Shown here: one piece after another, positions 1 through 8,318 of the stretch
How the letters are laid out: each line of letters opens with the position of its first letter
Position numbering within the stretch: position 1 is the first letter of the stretch
Assembly (NCBI GenBank): GCA_028877215.1
Contig: JAPPFJ010000035.1
Location: 186,001 to 250,000 of the forward strand
Length of the DNA stretch: 64,000 bases
Direction: 5' to 3'
Source of the DNA: Gemmatimonadota bacterium
GTDB taxonomy: Bacteria > Latescibacterota > UBA2968 > GCA-2709665
Made by a program: the position numbers and the translations under genes
Notes under the pieces: generated by a model
Told to the model about the DNA's origin: nothing
The model's input: the letters and a program-made list of their open reading frames with translations, nothing else
Database searches by the model: none

Positions 1-245
1 GGAGAAGAAGCCATGCCCGGTATGTTCTTCCTCCTCGCCTTCGGCACGAACAGAATCCTCACGAGGCAGGCAATCTCTCCCCTCTCCCGTCTTACGTCTC
101 CCCCGGTGGTCGGGCGGCGGGGGAGATGTTACGAACACGTCCAGTAACCTGGTGTATCCTGGTAATCCGCAGTTTAATCGCCTTTATTAACAAACACATA
201 CTCGATTTAACGCCCAGAAAACATGCGAATCCTGGTCAAACCAGT
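1..245 (+). repeat. R1 dispersed repeat, copy a (cut by window start)
   Basis: Left-truncated copy of the dispersed repeat found also near 21.7-22.1, 24.9, 33.7, 52.0, 55.8 and 60.4 kb. It contains the hairpin core (GCCTTCGGCACG...CACGAGGC), a pyrimidine arm with TCTCCCGTCTTACGTCT, then the right end with GGTGTATCCTGGTAATC, an AT-rich island containing CGCCTTTATTAAC, and a terminal CGAATC. The copy ends just before the aminotransferase ribosome-binding site. An ATG at 223 lies inside the repeat and is not taken as the gene start. Confidence 0.8.
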
Positions 246-258
246 CGGGAGATCTGAA

Positions 259-1596
259 ATGGCGCAGGTGGCGAACTCGATGACATTGGAGAAACGCAAG
301 ATACCGGGACCCGGTTCCGCCGAACTGCTCGAGGTTTCCAGGGAATACGAGCCGCCTTGTATGGCCGATCAGGTGCCGGTGGTGTGGGACCATGGTGAGG
401 GGGTCTGGGTGTGGGACGTGGACGGCAACCGGTTTCTGGATTTTACCTCCGGTGTGCTGGTGACGAATCTCGGCCACTCGCACCCGCGCCACGTGGAGCG
501 TATCCGCGAACAGGCCGGGAGGCTGATGAACTGTTACTCGTTCCCCACGCCGGAGCGGGTTACGCTGTCAAAGCGCCTGACCGATCTGCTGCCTGACAAT
601 ATCGATCAGACGTTCCTGCTGACAACGGGCGCCGAGGCCACGGAAGCGGCGATCCGCATTGCAAAACGGTTCACGGGCAAGCACGAGGTGCTCTCGTTTT
701 ACGGGGGATTCCACGGTCGCACTTACGGACCGATGAGCGTGGCAGGAAGCAAGAATACCAGGCGCGCGTTCGGACCTCAGTTGCCAGGCGGAATTCTGGC
801 GCCGTTTCCCTATTTCTATCGGGACTTCTACAGGAGCGAAACCGAAGAAGAATGCGCGCAGCGCTGCCTCGAAAATCTGGACAGGATTATCGATTCGACG
901 TCCACGGGCGACCTGGGCGCCGTGATCACCGAACCCTACCAGGGAGGTGCGGGTTTCATTTTCCCGCCAGCAGGCTGGCTGAAGGGTCTCGAAGCATGGG
1001 CGAGGAAGCGCGGACTGGTCTTCATTCTGGACGAAGTGCAGTCGTCGTTCGGGCGGACCGGAAAGCTGTTCGCGCTGGATTGGGAGGACCTTCAGCCGAA
1101 TATGGTCTGTCTTGGCAAGGGTATCGGCAGCGGAATGCCGGCTTCCGCGCTTGCCGGCGAAAGTCGGATTTTCGAGTGCATGGGAACCGGCGAAATGTCC
1201 AGCACCTGCGGCGGAAATCCGCTGGCCAGCGCCGCGTCCCACGCTGTACTGGACGCAATGGAAGACGAGAGGCTGCCGGAAAACGCGCAACGCGTTGGCG
1301 CCTATATGATAGCACGGTTTCAGGCTATGAAGGCGAAGTACCCGGTGCTGGGCGACGTACGCGGGCAGGGCCTCGTGATCGGTCTCGAGTTCGTACTGGA
1401 CCCCGAGAACAAGACGCCCGCGCCGGAACTGACGTCGGATCTGCTGCTGAGGGCCGGGGAGTACGGTCTTCTGCTCGGCAAGGTCGGGCTGTACGGAAAC
1501 GTCGTAAGGATCGCGCCCCCTCTGGTTATTTCCGAAAGGGAAGCGGGACTGGGCATCGACATCCTCGACCGTGCCCTGGAAGAACTCGCCGGATAA
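259..1596 (+). CDS. Class III PLP-dependent aminotransferase (GabT-like)
   Basis: A 445-residue fold-type I, class III aminotransferase of the GABA/ornithine aminotransferase family. It probably moves an amino group from an omega- or alpha-amino substrate to a 2-oxoacid using pyridoxal phosphate in the cytoplasm. The PLP lysine sits in LGKGIGSGMP (about K287), preceded by the class motif LDEVQSSFGRTG; TTGAEATEAAIR is the cofactor phosphate region. The start at 259 has GGGAG eight bases upstream; the in-frame ATG at 223 falls inside repeat R1. A predicted M20 hydrolase follows 91 bp downstream, so an amino-compound catabolic pair is plausible. The substrate cannot be read from sequence. 2,2-dialkylglycine decarboxylase is the nearest alternative. 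Confidence 0.9.
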   Translation: MAQVANSMTLEKRKIPGPGSAELLEVSREYEPPCMADQVPVVWDHGEGVWVWDVDGNRFLDFTSGVLVTNLGHSHPRHVERIREQAGRLMNCYSFPTPERVTLSKRLTDLLPDNIDQTFLLTTGAEATEAAIRIAKRFTGKHEVLSFYGGFHGRTYGPMSVAGSKNTRRAFGPQLPGGILAPFPYFYRDFYRSETEEECAQRCLENLDRIIDSTSTGDLGAVITEPYQGGAGFIFPPAGWLKGLEAWARKRGLVFILDEVQSSFGRTGKLFALDWEDLQPNMVCLGKGIGSGMPASALAGESRIFECMGTGEMSSTCGGNPLASAASHAVLDAMEDERLPENAQRVGAYMIARFQAMKAKYPVLGDVRGQGLVIGLEFVLDPENKTPAPELTSDLLLRAGEYGLLLGKVGLYGNVVRIAPPLVISEREAGLGIDILDRALEELAG

Positions 1597-1687
1597 CCCG
1601 GCCGGTTCTTTTGGTACCCCGGACGGTCATGCAGTACCTGTAGCTGAGGATCCGGAATCACACGCGCCGGATCCCGGGAGTGCGCTC

Positions 1688-2923
1688 TTGGATACCCGGT
1701 TATTGAAGTCCGCAGTCGAGTCTCACAAGGAAGATGCGGTAGCGCTGCTTTGCGATCTGATCCGCATCCCGTCCGTGCGCGGAAATGAAGGTCAGGCGAT
1801 TCGGGTGTTGCACGCCCGGATGCAGGACGTGGTCGACGAACGTGAACTCGTGCCCATTGCGGACACGATTCAGGAGGATCCCGACTATTCGTTCAGGCTT
1901 CCAGATCACAGCTATGCGGACCGCCCGAATCTGAGGGTGATAAAAAAGGGAATCGGCGGCGGACGTTCGTTGATCGTGAATACCCACCTGGACGTCGTTC
2001 CCGCCTCGTCGGACCAGGACCGTCCGTTCGACGGGCACGTGGAAGACGGGGTCGTATTCGGCCGTGGCGCGTGCGATTGCAAGGGTCAGGCGGCCATGTT
2101 GTACCTTGCGCTCGCCGCCCTGAGAGAGATGGACGTGGAACTCAAGGGAGACCTGATCGGGCACCTTGTGATCGAGGAGGAGTGCGGGGGCAATGGAACG
2201 CTCGCGTTCGTACGTGGAAACGACCGGGCGGACGCGGCCCTGGTTCTGGAGCCCTCCGAACTGAAGATCCTCCCGTCGATACGCGGCGCGGTATGGTTTA
2301 CGGTGGATGTTTACGGGCGGGCGGGCCACAGCGGACAGGCCGGACGCACGGTGAGTGCGCTGAAGGAGGCCATGCGCGCCATCGAGATTCTGGAAAGATA
2401 TCACGGGAGACTGTTGGCTGAATCCAAAGGACACCCGCTTTACGATTCATATGACAACCCGATGCCCATTACGTTCGGAACGCTCGAGGCCGGCGACTGG
2501 CCCGCGATGGCGCCGAGAAAGGCGACGTTCAAGGGCGTTCTCGGATTCCTGCCGAACAGGAACAAGGAAGAAGTGATGCGCGAGATGGAGGAAGCGCTCA
2601 AGGCCGAGGGAGGAGACTGGCTCCCGGATCATTTCGAAATGGAGTTCATGTACCGTCACGACTGCAACGAGGTGTCCACGGATCATCCCATTGTCAGGAC
2701 ATTGCAGCAGGCTTGCCTTGCAAGCGGACAGGCCGCCGAGGTGGCGGCGATGCCGGCGTCATGCGATGCGTGGTTCTACTCCAATCTGATCGGCGTCCCC
2801 GCAGTGGTGATCGGCGCGGGAACGCTGGGTGTGGCGCACTCAAGCCAGGAACAGATCCCCGTACAAAGTCTGGCAACCGGTGCGGAAGTCCTCGCACGCG
2901 CCATCGTCGATTGGTGCGGCTGA
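1688..2923 (+). CDS. M20 family metallopeptidase / deacylase (ArgE-DapE type)
   Basis: A 411-residue zinc-dependent amidohydrolase of the M20 family (acetylornithine deacetylase, succinyl-diaminopimelate desuccinylase). Metal ligands fit THLDVVP (H100, with catalytic D102), GRGACDCKG (bridging aspartate about D130) and IEEECGG (general base and ligand glutamates about 163-165); GRAGHSGQ is the dimerisation-domain histidine motif. I take TTG at 1688 as start because CGGGAG lies just upstream and homologous sequence begins there; the frame is open back to 1571. It probably hydrolyses an N-acyl amino acid or dipeptide and is likely co-transcribed with the aminotransferase. Exact substrate unknown. 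Confidence 0.88.
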   Translation: MDTRLLKSAVESHKEDAVALLCDLIRIPSVRGNEGQAIRVLHARMQDVVDERELVPIADTIQEDPDYSFRLPDHSYADRPNLRVIKKGIGGGRSLIVNTHLDVVPASSDQDRPFDGHVEDGVVFGRGACDCKGQAAMLYLALAALREMDVELKGDLIGHLVIEEECGGNGTLAFVRGNDRADAALVLEPSELKILPSIRGAVWFTVDVYGRAGHSGQAGRTVSALKEAMRAIEILERYHGRLLAESKGHPLYDSYDNPMPITFGTLEAGDWPAMAPRKATFKGVLGFLPNRNKEEVMREMEEALKAEGGDWLPDHFEMEFMYRHDCNEVSTDHPIVRTLQQACLASGQAAEVAAMPASCDAWFYSNLIGVPAVVIGAGTLGVAHSSQEQIPVQSLATGAEVLARAIVDWCG

Positions 2924-2970
2924 ATGCACACAGCCGGATGCCGCGGACAGGAATTCGCGGCCGGCCGTAA

Positions 2971-3156
2971 GAAGTTGATTTAAAATTACCGGTGAGTTCC
3001 CGAGCGCGAGCGAAAAAGTGGCGGTCAAGGCGGGCAAATCCGGCTATGAGAGGCGAGCAAGCGCAGCCTCGATCTCGTAAGACGGGTGGATTTGACCAAC
3101 GCCGACTGGCGCTTTTGCAGCCGTGCGAAGACCGCTGGGAATTTTAAAACAGCTTC
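2971..3156 (+). mobile_element. R2 MITE, copy 1 (186 bp)
   Basis: A 186-bp non-coding element with terminal inverted repeats: left GAAGTTGATTTAAAATTACC, right (reverse complement) GAAGCTGTTTTAAAATTCCC. TAA flanks both ends (2968-2970 and 3157-3159), as expected for a 3-bp target duplication. A second copy of identical length lies at 26448-26633. There is no internal gene, so it must have been moved by a transposase in trans. A TNA-type target is reminiscent of the IS1031 group of the IS5 family, which is an inference. The right junction abuts the AAAGGAG ribosome-binding site of the next gene. Confidence 0.85.
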
Positions 3157-3175
3157 TAAAGGAGAATGCGATTCG

Positions 3176-4249
3176 ATGAAAAGGCTCGGGGTTGGGATCG
3201 TCGGATTTCATCACCTTCATTCGCTGGATTATCTTCCGCATTTCGATGCCATCGGCAGGTCGGAGGTGCGCGCCGTCGCGGAAGCGGATCCGGCGTATCT
3301 GGAGCGGGTGTGCCTGCAGACCGGGATCGATGGGTATGAGGACTACAACACGCTTCTCGCGCGGGAGGATATCGGCCTGGTGGTGATCCTGCTTCCGCAC
3401 GCGGAGTGCCCGGACGCGGTGGAACGGGCCGCGTCGTCCGGCAAGCATGTGATTGTGGAGAAGCCGATGGCGGATACGTCCGAGGGTATCCGGCGCATGA
3501 TCGCGGCCACTGAAAAGGCGGGTGTGACACTGTCCTCGCCCTACTGCTGGCGCGCGCATCCGGCATCCAGAAAGATCAAGGAGCTTGTTGATCGCGGCAT
3601 ACTGGGGCAGATTGTCGCGCTCGAGGGCCGGTGCGCGGCGGGTTCGCCCCTGCGTTATTTGGATGACGGAATATCACCCTGGCTGAACCAGAAGGCGATC
3701 GCAGGCGGCGGCCCGATGCACAATCTGGGTACGCATTGGATCGATCTGTTCCGGTGGTTCCTGAAGGACGAGGTTCAGCAGGCGACAGGCATGGTGAGCC
3801 ACCTGCAACACCGGCTGGATATTGAAGACAACAGCTTCGGTATCGTAAGATTCAGAAGCGGCGCCACGGCCACGCTGGATATCAGTTATTCCGTACCGAA
3901 AGCCTATCCCGCCGGCAGGGATCTCTTCATTGGCCTTCGAGGCAGCCTGGGCACGGTGTCGTGGAGCCCGGCGTGGGGGGGAACCGCCGACGAAGTCTTT
4001 GTGGTCAGCGACCATCCCGACTTCACGGACGAACCCCGGACGACGTTGAAGATCGCTTCCGAAGCGGCAGACGGTTACGGCGGTGTTTCCGGCCGGGTGT
4101 ATCTGAGCGAGACGGTCGACGCCATTCTGGATGGGAAACCTCCCGGGATTTCGGGCAATGACGGGTTGAAGGCCCTGGAGGTCGTGGAAGCGATTTACGG
4201 CTCCGCGGAAAGGGGAAGGGTCGTCGTATTGGGAAACGGCGGCGCCTGA
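3176..4249 (+). CDS. Gfo/Idh/MocA family oxidoreductase
   Basis: A 357-residue NAD(P)-dependent dehydrogenase of the glucose-fructose oxidoreductase / inositol dehydrogenase family. The N-terminal Rossmann glycine motif reads GIVGFHHLH; EKPMA at about residues 95-99 is the family's conserved EKP motif. The C-terminal substrate domain includes GGGPMHNLGTHWIDLFRWF, with the catalytic histidine region. The start at 3176 has AAAGGAG upstream; the open frame extends to 3086, but that extension lies inside the MITE. It probably oxidises a sugar, polyol or derivative in the cytoplasm. It is only distantly like the two minus-strand relatives that face it across a shared terminator. Confidence 0.9.
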   Translation: MKRLGVGIVGFHHLHSLDYLPHFDAIGRSEVRAVAEADPAYLERVCLQTGIDGYEDYNTLLAREDIGLVVILLPHAECPDAVERAASSGKHVIVEKPMADTSEGIRRMIAATEKAGVTLSSPYCWRAHPASRKIKELVDRGILGQIVALEGRCAAGSPLRYLDDGISPWLNQKAIAGGGPMHNLGTHWIDLFRWFLKDEVQQATGMVSHLQHRLDIEDNSFGIVRFRSGATATLDISYSVPKAYPAGRDLFIGLRGSLGTVSWSPAWGGTADEVFVVSDHPDFTDEPRTTLKIASEAADGYGGVSGRVYLSETVDAILDGKPPGISGNDGLKALEVVEAIYGSAERGRVVVLGNGGA

Positions 4250-4272
4250 ATACGCAGGACATCGCAAAAATC

Positions 4273-4319
4273 AAAAGGAACAGCCGGTTGCGAAAACAGA
4301 GACCGGCTGTTCCTTTTTT
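4273..4319. terminator. Bidirectional intrinsic terminator
   Basis: A 16-bp perfect stem (arms 4273-4288 and 4302-4317, core GGAACAGCCGGT) encloses a 13-nt loop and carries A and T tracts on its two sides. It lies between convergent dehydrogenase genes and can end both transcripts. Confidence 0.92.
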
Positions 4320-4352
4320 GCTGCCTGACGATGTTTGCGCCAGACCCGGCGA

Positions 4353-5411
4353 CTACCAGGCGTCCATGACGATTTCACGTCCGGTACGGGCGGATTCGTA
4401 GATGGCCAGGATCAGGTCCACGGACTTCCGCGCGGACTCGCCCGGGATGTGGGGATCGCGGTCTTCCAGTACGGCGCGGGTAATATCGTCTACAAGAAAG
4501 CCATGGCCGGGCGCGACGGCGCTGGCGGCGCCCACGTTGCCTGCCGCGGCGATCTGCCGTGGGGGAAACGCGTCGGCAGCGCGTCCGTCTTCCTCGGTCG
4601 TGGTCGCCCAGCGCGTGATCTGGGTGCCGCTCATGGTGATGGTCCCGGAATTGCCGTGGAGTTCAATTCGAGACGCCTCTCCCGGGTTGCAGGACGTGGT
4701 GCCGATGAGCGTCCCGAAGGCGCCGCTGCGGTATTTGATCGTGGCGACGGCGGTGTCTTCCACTTCGATGTCGCGCACCTTGTGTTCCGCGCGCGCGAAC
4801 ACGGATTCGACGTCGTCATCGATCAGCCACAGCAGAAGGTCCACCCCGTGTACCCCCTGGTTCATCAGCGCGCCGCCGCCATCGTCCTTCCATGTACCGC
4901 GCCAGCCGGCGCTGTTGTAGTACGCCTGAGAGCGGTAGTTCTTCATCAGGGCGTCCGCCAGCACCAGTTTGCCGAGTTCTCCGTTCCTGATGGCGTTTCG
5001 AACTTTTATGGCTTCATCGCTGGTTCGACTCTGAAAAATACAGCCGAGCTTGACGCCGGCATCGCGGCAGGCGTCGATCATCAGGTTCATTTTCTCACGT
5101 GTGACGTCCAGCGGTTTCTCACACAGGGAGTGCACGCCCGCCCGGGCGGCCGCAATCACGTTGTCGGCGTGCATACCGGACGGGGTACAGATGCCCGCGA
5201 TGTGCACTTCGGGATCCGCGACCAGGTCCTGATAGTCTTTATAATATCTGATTCCACCGGACTCGGCAGCGAATTTCCTTCCCTTTTTCTCATTGTAATT
5301 GCATACCGCGACCAGTTCCGCATCCGGACATGCTTCGATGCCCGACCGAAAATGGGCTGCGATCATGCCGGCGCCGATGATGCCCCAGCCGAGTTTGCCG
5401 TTTTTCGCCAT
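4353..5411 (-). CDS. Gfo/Idh/MocA family oxidoreductase (paralog B)
   Basis: A 352-residue NAD(P)-dependent dehydrogenase. The nucleotide-binding motif is GIIGAGMIAAHF at the N terminus, CEKPLD is the EKP motif, and GGGALMNQGVHGVDLLLW is the substrate-side histidine segment. GGGGA lies upstream of the ATG. It is second in a two-gene minus-strand operon, 60 bp after a close paralog with the same domain order; the pair looks like a tandem duplication. One 57-bp block near its middle is almost identical between the paralogs. Sugar or cyclitol oxidation is the family role; the substrate is unknown. Confidence 0.9.
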   Translation of the reverse strand: MAKNGKLGWGIIGAGMIAAHFRSGIEACPDAELVAVCNYNEKKGRKFAAESGGIRYYKDYQDLVADPEVHIAGICTPSGMHADNVIAAARAGVHSLCEKPLDVTREKMNLMIDACRDAGVKLGCIFQSRTSDEAIKVRNAIRNGELGKLVLADALMKNYRSQAYYNSAGWRGTWKDDGGGALMNQGVHGVDLLLWLIDDDVESVFARAEHKVRDIEVEDTAVATIKYRSGAFGTLIGTTSCNPGEASRIELHGNSGTITMSGTQITRWATTTEEDGRAADAFPPRQIAAAGNVGAASAVAPGHGFLVDDITRAVLEDRDPHIPGESARKSVDLILAIYESARTGREIVMDAW

Positions 5412-5471
5412 TTTTACATCGTCCCCTTTTTGGTGTTGGAGAGCGGCGTTGCTTGAGGTGGCCGCGCGGCG

Positions 5472-6545
5472 TCAGCCGGCTTGCCGCACCTCGACTTCCC
5501 TTCCCGATCGCGCGGACTGGTATATCGCCAGAATGAGATCGACCGCGCCACGTGCGGACTCGCCGGTAACGTAAGGTTCACGGTCTTCCCGGATTGCCCG
5601 GACAAGGTCATCCACCAGGAATACGTGTCCCGAACTTCCGATGTCACTGGGGTCGGCCACCGCGCCTTCGATTTCGATTTCCTTCGGCGGTTCGCTGTCT
5701 TCGGCGCGGCCGTCTTCCTCAACGGTGCTCGCCCAGCGGGTAATCGAACTGCCGCTGACCGTGATCGTGCCGCGATCCCCGTGTAATTCGATGCGGCGGG
5801 CCTCGCCGGGGTTGCACGAAGTGGTGCCGATGAGCGCGCCGTAAGCGCCGTTCTTGAATCTCAGATTGGCCACGGCCGTGTCTTCCACTTCGATGTCGCG
5901 CACCTTGTGTTCGGCGCGCGCGAACACGGATTCGACGGGGCTGCCCATAAGCCAAAGGAGAAGGTCCACGCCATGCACCCCCTGGTTCATGAGCGCGCCG
6001 CCCCCGTCAAGCGCCCAGGTGCCCCGCCAGCCCGCGCTCCGGTAATAGGCCTGGGAGCGGTAGTCCTTGAGATAGGCGTCGGCCAGAATCATCCGGCCCA
6101 GAAGACCGTCCTGAATGGCCTGGCGGGCCCTGATCATGTCCGGACTGGTCCGACTCTGGAAAACGCAGCCGAGTTTCACCCCCGCATCGCGACAGGCCGC
6201 CGTCATTTCCGTCAGGCGGTCGGCGTCGATCTCCAGAGGCTTCTCGCACAGCACGTGCTTGCCCGCCCTCGCGGCCGCGGTCACACCCTCGCAATGTAGA
6301 CCGGAGGGCGTGCAAACGCTGACGACGTCGACCTGTGGGTCCCGAACAAGCTCTCTGTAATTCGAATACGTGCGAACGCCGCCCGCACCGCCATCCATAC
6401 CGGCGAGGAACGACCTGATCTGATTTTCGTCGGTATCGCAGACCGCCATCAGTTCGGCCTCGTCGCACGCGTCGATCGCCAGACGATGGGTGGGCGCGAT
6501 CACGCCGCAGCCGACGATGCCGAAACCGAGATTTCCGTCCGCCAT
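5472..6545 (-). CDS. Gfo/Idh/MocA family oxidoreductase (paralog A)
   Basis: A 357-residue dehydrogenase closely related to the next gene downstream. It shows GIVGCGVIAPTH (Rossmann), CEKPLE and GGGALMNQGVHGVDLLLW. It is the promoter-proximal gene of the operon; a TTGACA-N17-TACATT promoter lies about 70 bp upstream. The divergent neighbour is an SLC13 anion transporter, so the operon may handle an imported sugar acid or dicarboxylate-like compound (inference). Keeping two near-paralogs suggests two related substrates or successive oxidation steps. Confidence 0.9.
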   Translation of the reverse strand: MADGNLGFGIVGCGVIAPTHRLAIDACDEAELMAVCDTDENQIRSFLAGMDGGAGGVRTYSNYRELVRDPQVDVVSVCTPSGLHCEGVTAAARAGKHVLCEKPLEIDADRLTEMTAACRDAGVKLGCVFQSRTSPDMIRARQAIQDGLLGRMILADAYLKDYRSQAYYRSAGWRGTWALDGGGALMNQGVHGVDLLLWLMGSPVESVFARAEHKVRDIEVEDTAVANLRFKNGAYGALIGTTSCNPGEARRIELHGDRGTITVSGSSITRWASTVEEDGRAEDSEPPKEIEIEGAVADPSDIGSSGHVFLVDDLVRAIREDREPYVTGESARGAVDLILAIYQSARSGREVEVRQAG

Positions 6546-6622
6546 TCGCTGCCTCTGTTTTCGGCGAATCCCGGCGGTCGAAACGGTAAGTTGCCGCGCC
6601 GGGAAGATCTCAAGCCGTGTGC

Positions 6623-6651
6623 AATGTAGGATATGCCCATCAGGATGTCAA
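6623..6651 (-). promoter_or_regulatory. Sigma-70-type promoter for the dehydrogenase pair
   Basis: On the minus strand TTGACA (6646-6651), a 17-bp spacer and TACATT (6623-6628). It fits the housekeeping consensus and sits in the 186-bp divergent intergenic region ahead of the gene starting at 6545. Confidence 0.65.
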
Positions 6652-6731
6652 CGGGCATTTTACGCTTTTCAGCAATCGGGCCGTGCATATATTAGGCGGT
6701 CGGTGAATCGACGTCGGTCCGGGGGCCAGAT

Positions 6732-8246
6732 ATGAAAAGAAAGAAACCATCCGGCACGAGCATGCAGAGAATCGGTCTGATCGCCGGACCCGTTCTGGCC
6801 ATCGCGCTTCTCCTGTTCACCGATCTGGAGCCCGGCCGGCCGGCCGTAACCCGGACGGCGGCCGTGGCCCTGCTGATGGCCGTCTGGTGGATGACGGAAG
6901 CCGTGCCGCTCGCGGCAACCGCGCTGCTCCCCGTAGTGCTGTTCCCCCTGCTGGGGATAATGGACGGCAGGAAAGTCGCGCCCATCTATTTCAATCACGT
7001 CATATTTCTCTTTATTGGCGGCTTTATGGTGGCCCTGGCCATGCAGCGCTGGAATCTGCACCGGCGGATCGCATTGCGCGTACTCCTGTGGTGCGGCGTT
7101 CGCCCGCGCTGGATTCTGCTGGGATTCATGGTTTCAACCGCGTTTTTGTCGATGTGGATCTCCAATACGGCCACCACGATGATGATGGTGCCGATCGTAT
7201 TGGCGGTGGTGCTGAAGCTGGAGGAAGGAACGGCGCATGACAGACTTGCTACCGGTTTGTTTCTGGGTGTGGCGTACGGCGCTTCCATCGGTGGCGTGGC
7301 AACGCTTGTGGGCACGCCGCCGAATCTCTCGTTCGCCCGGATTCTGAACATTCACTTCCCCGACGCGCCGGAGATCTCGTTCGCAAGCTGGTTCCTGTTT
7401 GCATTCCCCATTTCCATGCTGTTTCTGGTTGTGGCATGGCTGCTGTTGAGTTTCTTCCACGCCGGCGGCCGGCACGAGAAAACCTTTGACCAGAGCGTTC
7501 TTCGGGATCAGTACAGAGCGCTGGGGCGCCTCTCGTACGAGGAGGCGGTGGTTCTGGCGGATTTCGTTCTGCTGGCGTTTCTCTGGCTCTTCCGGAACGA
7601 GATCCGGATCGGCGATTCGGTGATCCCGGGGTGGTCGGGGCTGTTTCCCGGCGGAGCGTTCTTGAATGACGGCTCGGTCGCAATGGGAATGGCGCTCCTG
7701 CTTTTTCTGATCCCGGCGCGCGGCCCGTCCGCGAGGAAGATACTGGACCGGCAGACCGTGGCGAAGCTGCCCTGGCATATCATACTGCTTTTCGGCGGAG
7801 GGTTCGCCCTGGCGACAGGGTTTATCGATTCGGGTTTATCCATGTGGTTCGGGCATCGCCTCTCAGGTCTCAGTGCGGTACATCCCCTGCTTCTGGTGGC
7901 CATCCTCTGCCTGATGATTACGTTTCTGACGGAACTGACGTCGAATACCGCCACGGCAGAGATGTTCCTGCCCATCCTGGCGGCGTTGGGTGTCGCGATA
8001 CAGGTGAATCCGCTTCTCCTGATGGTTCCGGCCACACTCTCCTGTTCATTTGCGTTCATGCTGCCCGTCGCCACGCCGCCGAACGCGATCGTGTTCGGAA
8101 CGGACCGCGTCCGGATGACGGATATGGTCCGCGTGGGGCTGATTCTGAATCTGACGGGGGTTGCCATCGTCGCCGGCGCCATCTATCTGCTGGGCGGGTC
8201 TGCTTTGGGAATTGAGCTGACGGGCGTACCCGAGTGGGCGAAATGA
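6732..8246 (+). CDS. SLC13/DASS family sodium-coupled anion transporter
   Basis: A 504-residue inner-membrane protein with about 11-12 hydrophobic segments. It has the two inverted SNT signatures of the divalent anion:sodium symporter family: SNTATTMMM from about residue 144 and SNTATAEMFLP from about residue 404, the sodium and carboxylate binding tips of the two re-entrant hairpins. GTPPNLSF and TPPNAIVFG also belong to the family. It should import di- or tricarboxylates, or sulfate-like anions, with sodium. GGGGGCC precedes the ATG. It is divergent from the two dehydrogenases and upstream of a GNAT gene. Confidence 0.93.
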   Translation: MKRKKPSGTSMQRIGLIAGPVLAIALLLFTDLEPGRPAVTRTAAVALLMAVWWMTEAVPLAATALLPVVLFPLLGIMDGRKVAPIYFNHVIFLFIGGFMVALAMQRWNLHRRIALRVLLWCGVRPRWILLGFMVSTAFLSMWISNTATTMMMVPIVLAVVLKLEEGTAHDRLATGLFLGVAYGASIGGVATLVGTPPNLSFARILNIHFPDAPEISFASWFLFAFPISMLFLVVAWLLLSFFHAGGRHEKTFDQSVLRDQYRALGRLSYEEAVVLADFVLLAFLWLFRNEIRIGDSVIPGWSGLFPGGAFLNDGSVAMGMALLLFLIPARGPSARKILDRQTVAKLPWHIILLFGGGFALATGFIDSGLSMWFGHRLSGLSAVHPLLLVAILCLMITFLTELTSNTATAEMFLPILAALGVAIQVNPLLLMVPATLSCSFAFMLPVATPPNAIVFGTDRVRMTDMVRVGLILNLTGVAIVAGAIYLLGGSALGIELTGVPEWAK

Positions 8247-8318
8247 TCCCTGTGCCGCAGCGCACCACAGGAAGGGTAGGAGGGGCTCCGGTATCCGGGT
8301 CAGGGCTTGAGGTACGCG

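Noticed and set aside
4335..5456. A 373-codon plus-strand frame
   Set aside because: It is antisense to a clear Gfo/Idh/MocA dehydrogenase and begins inside the terminator region.
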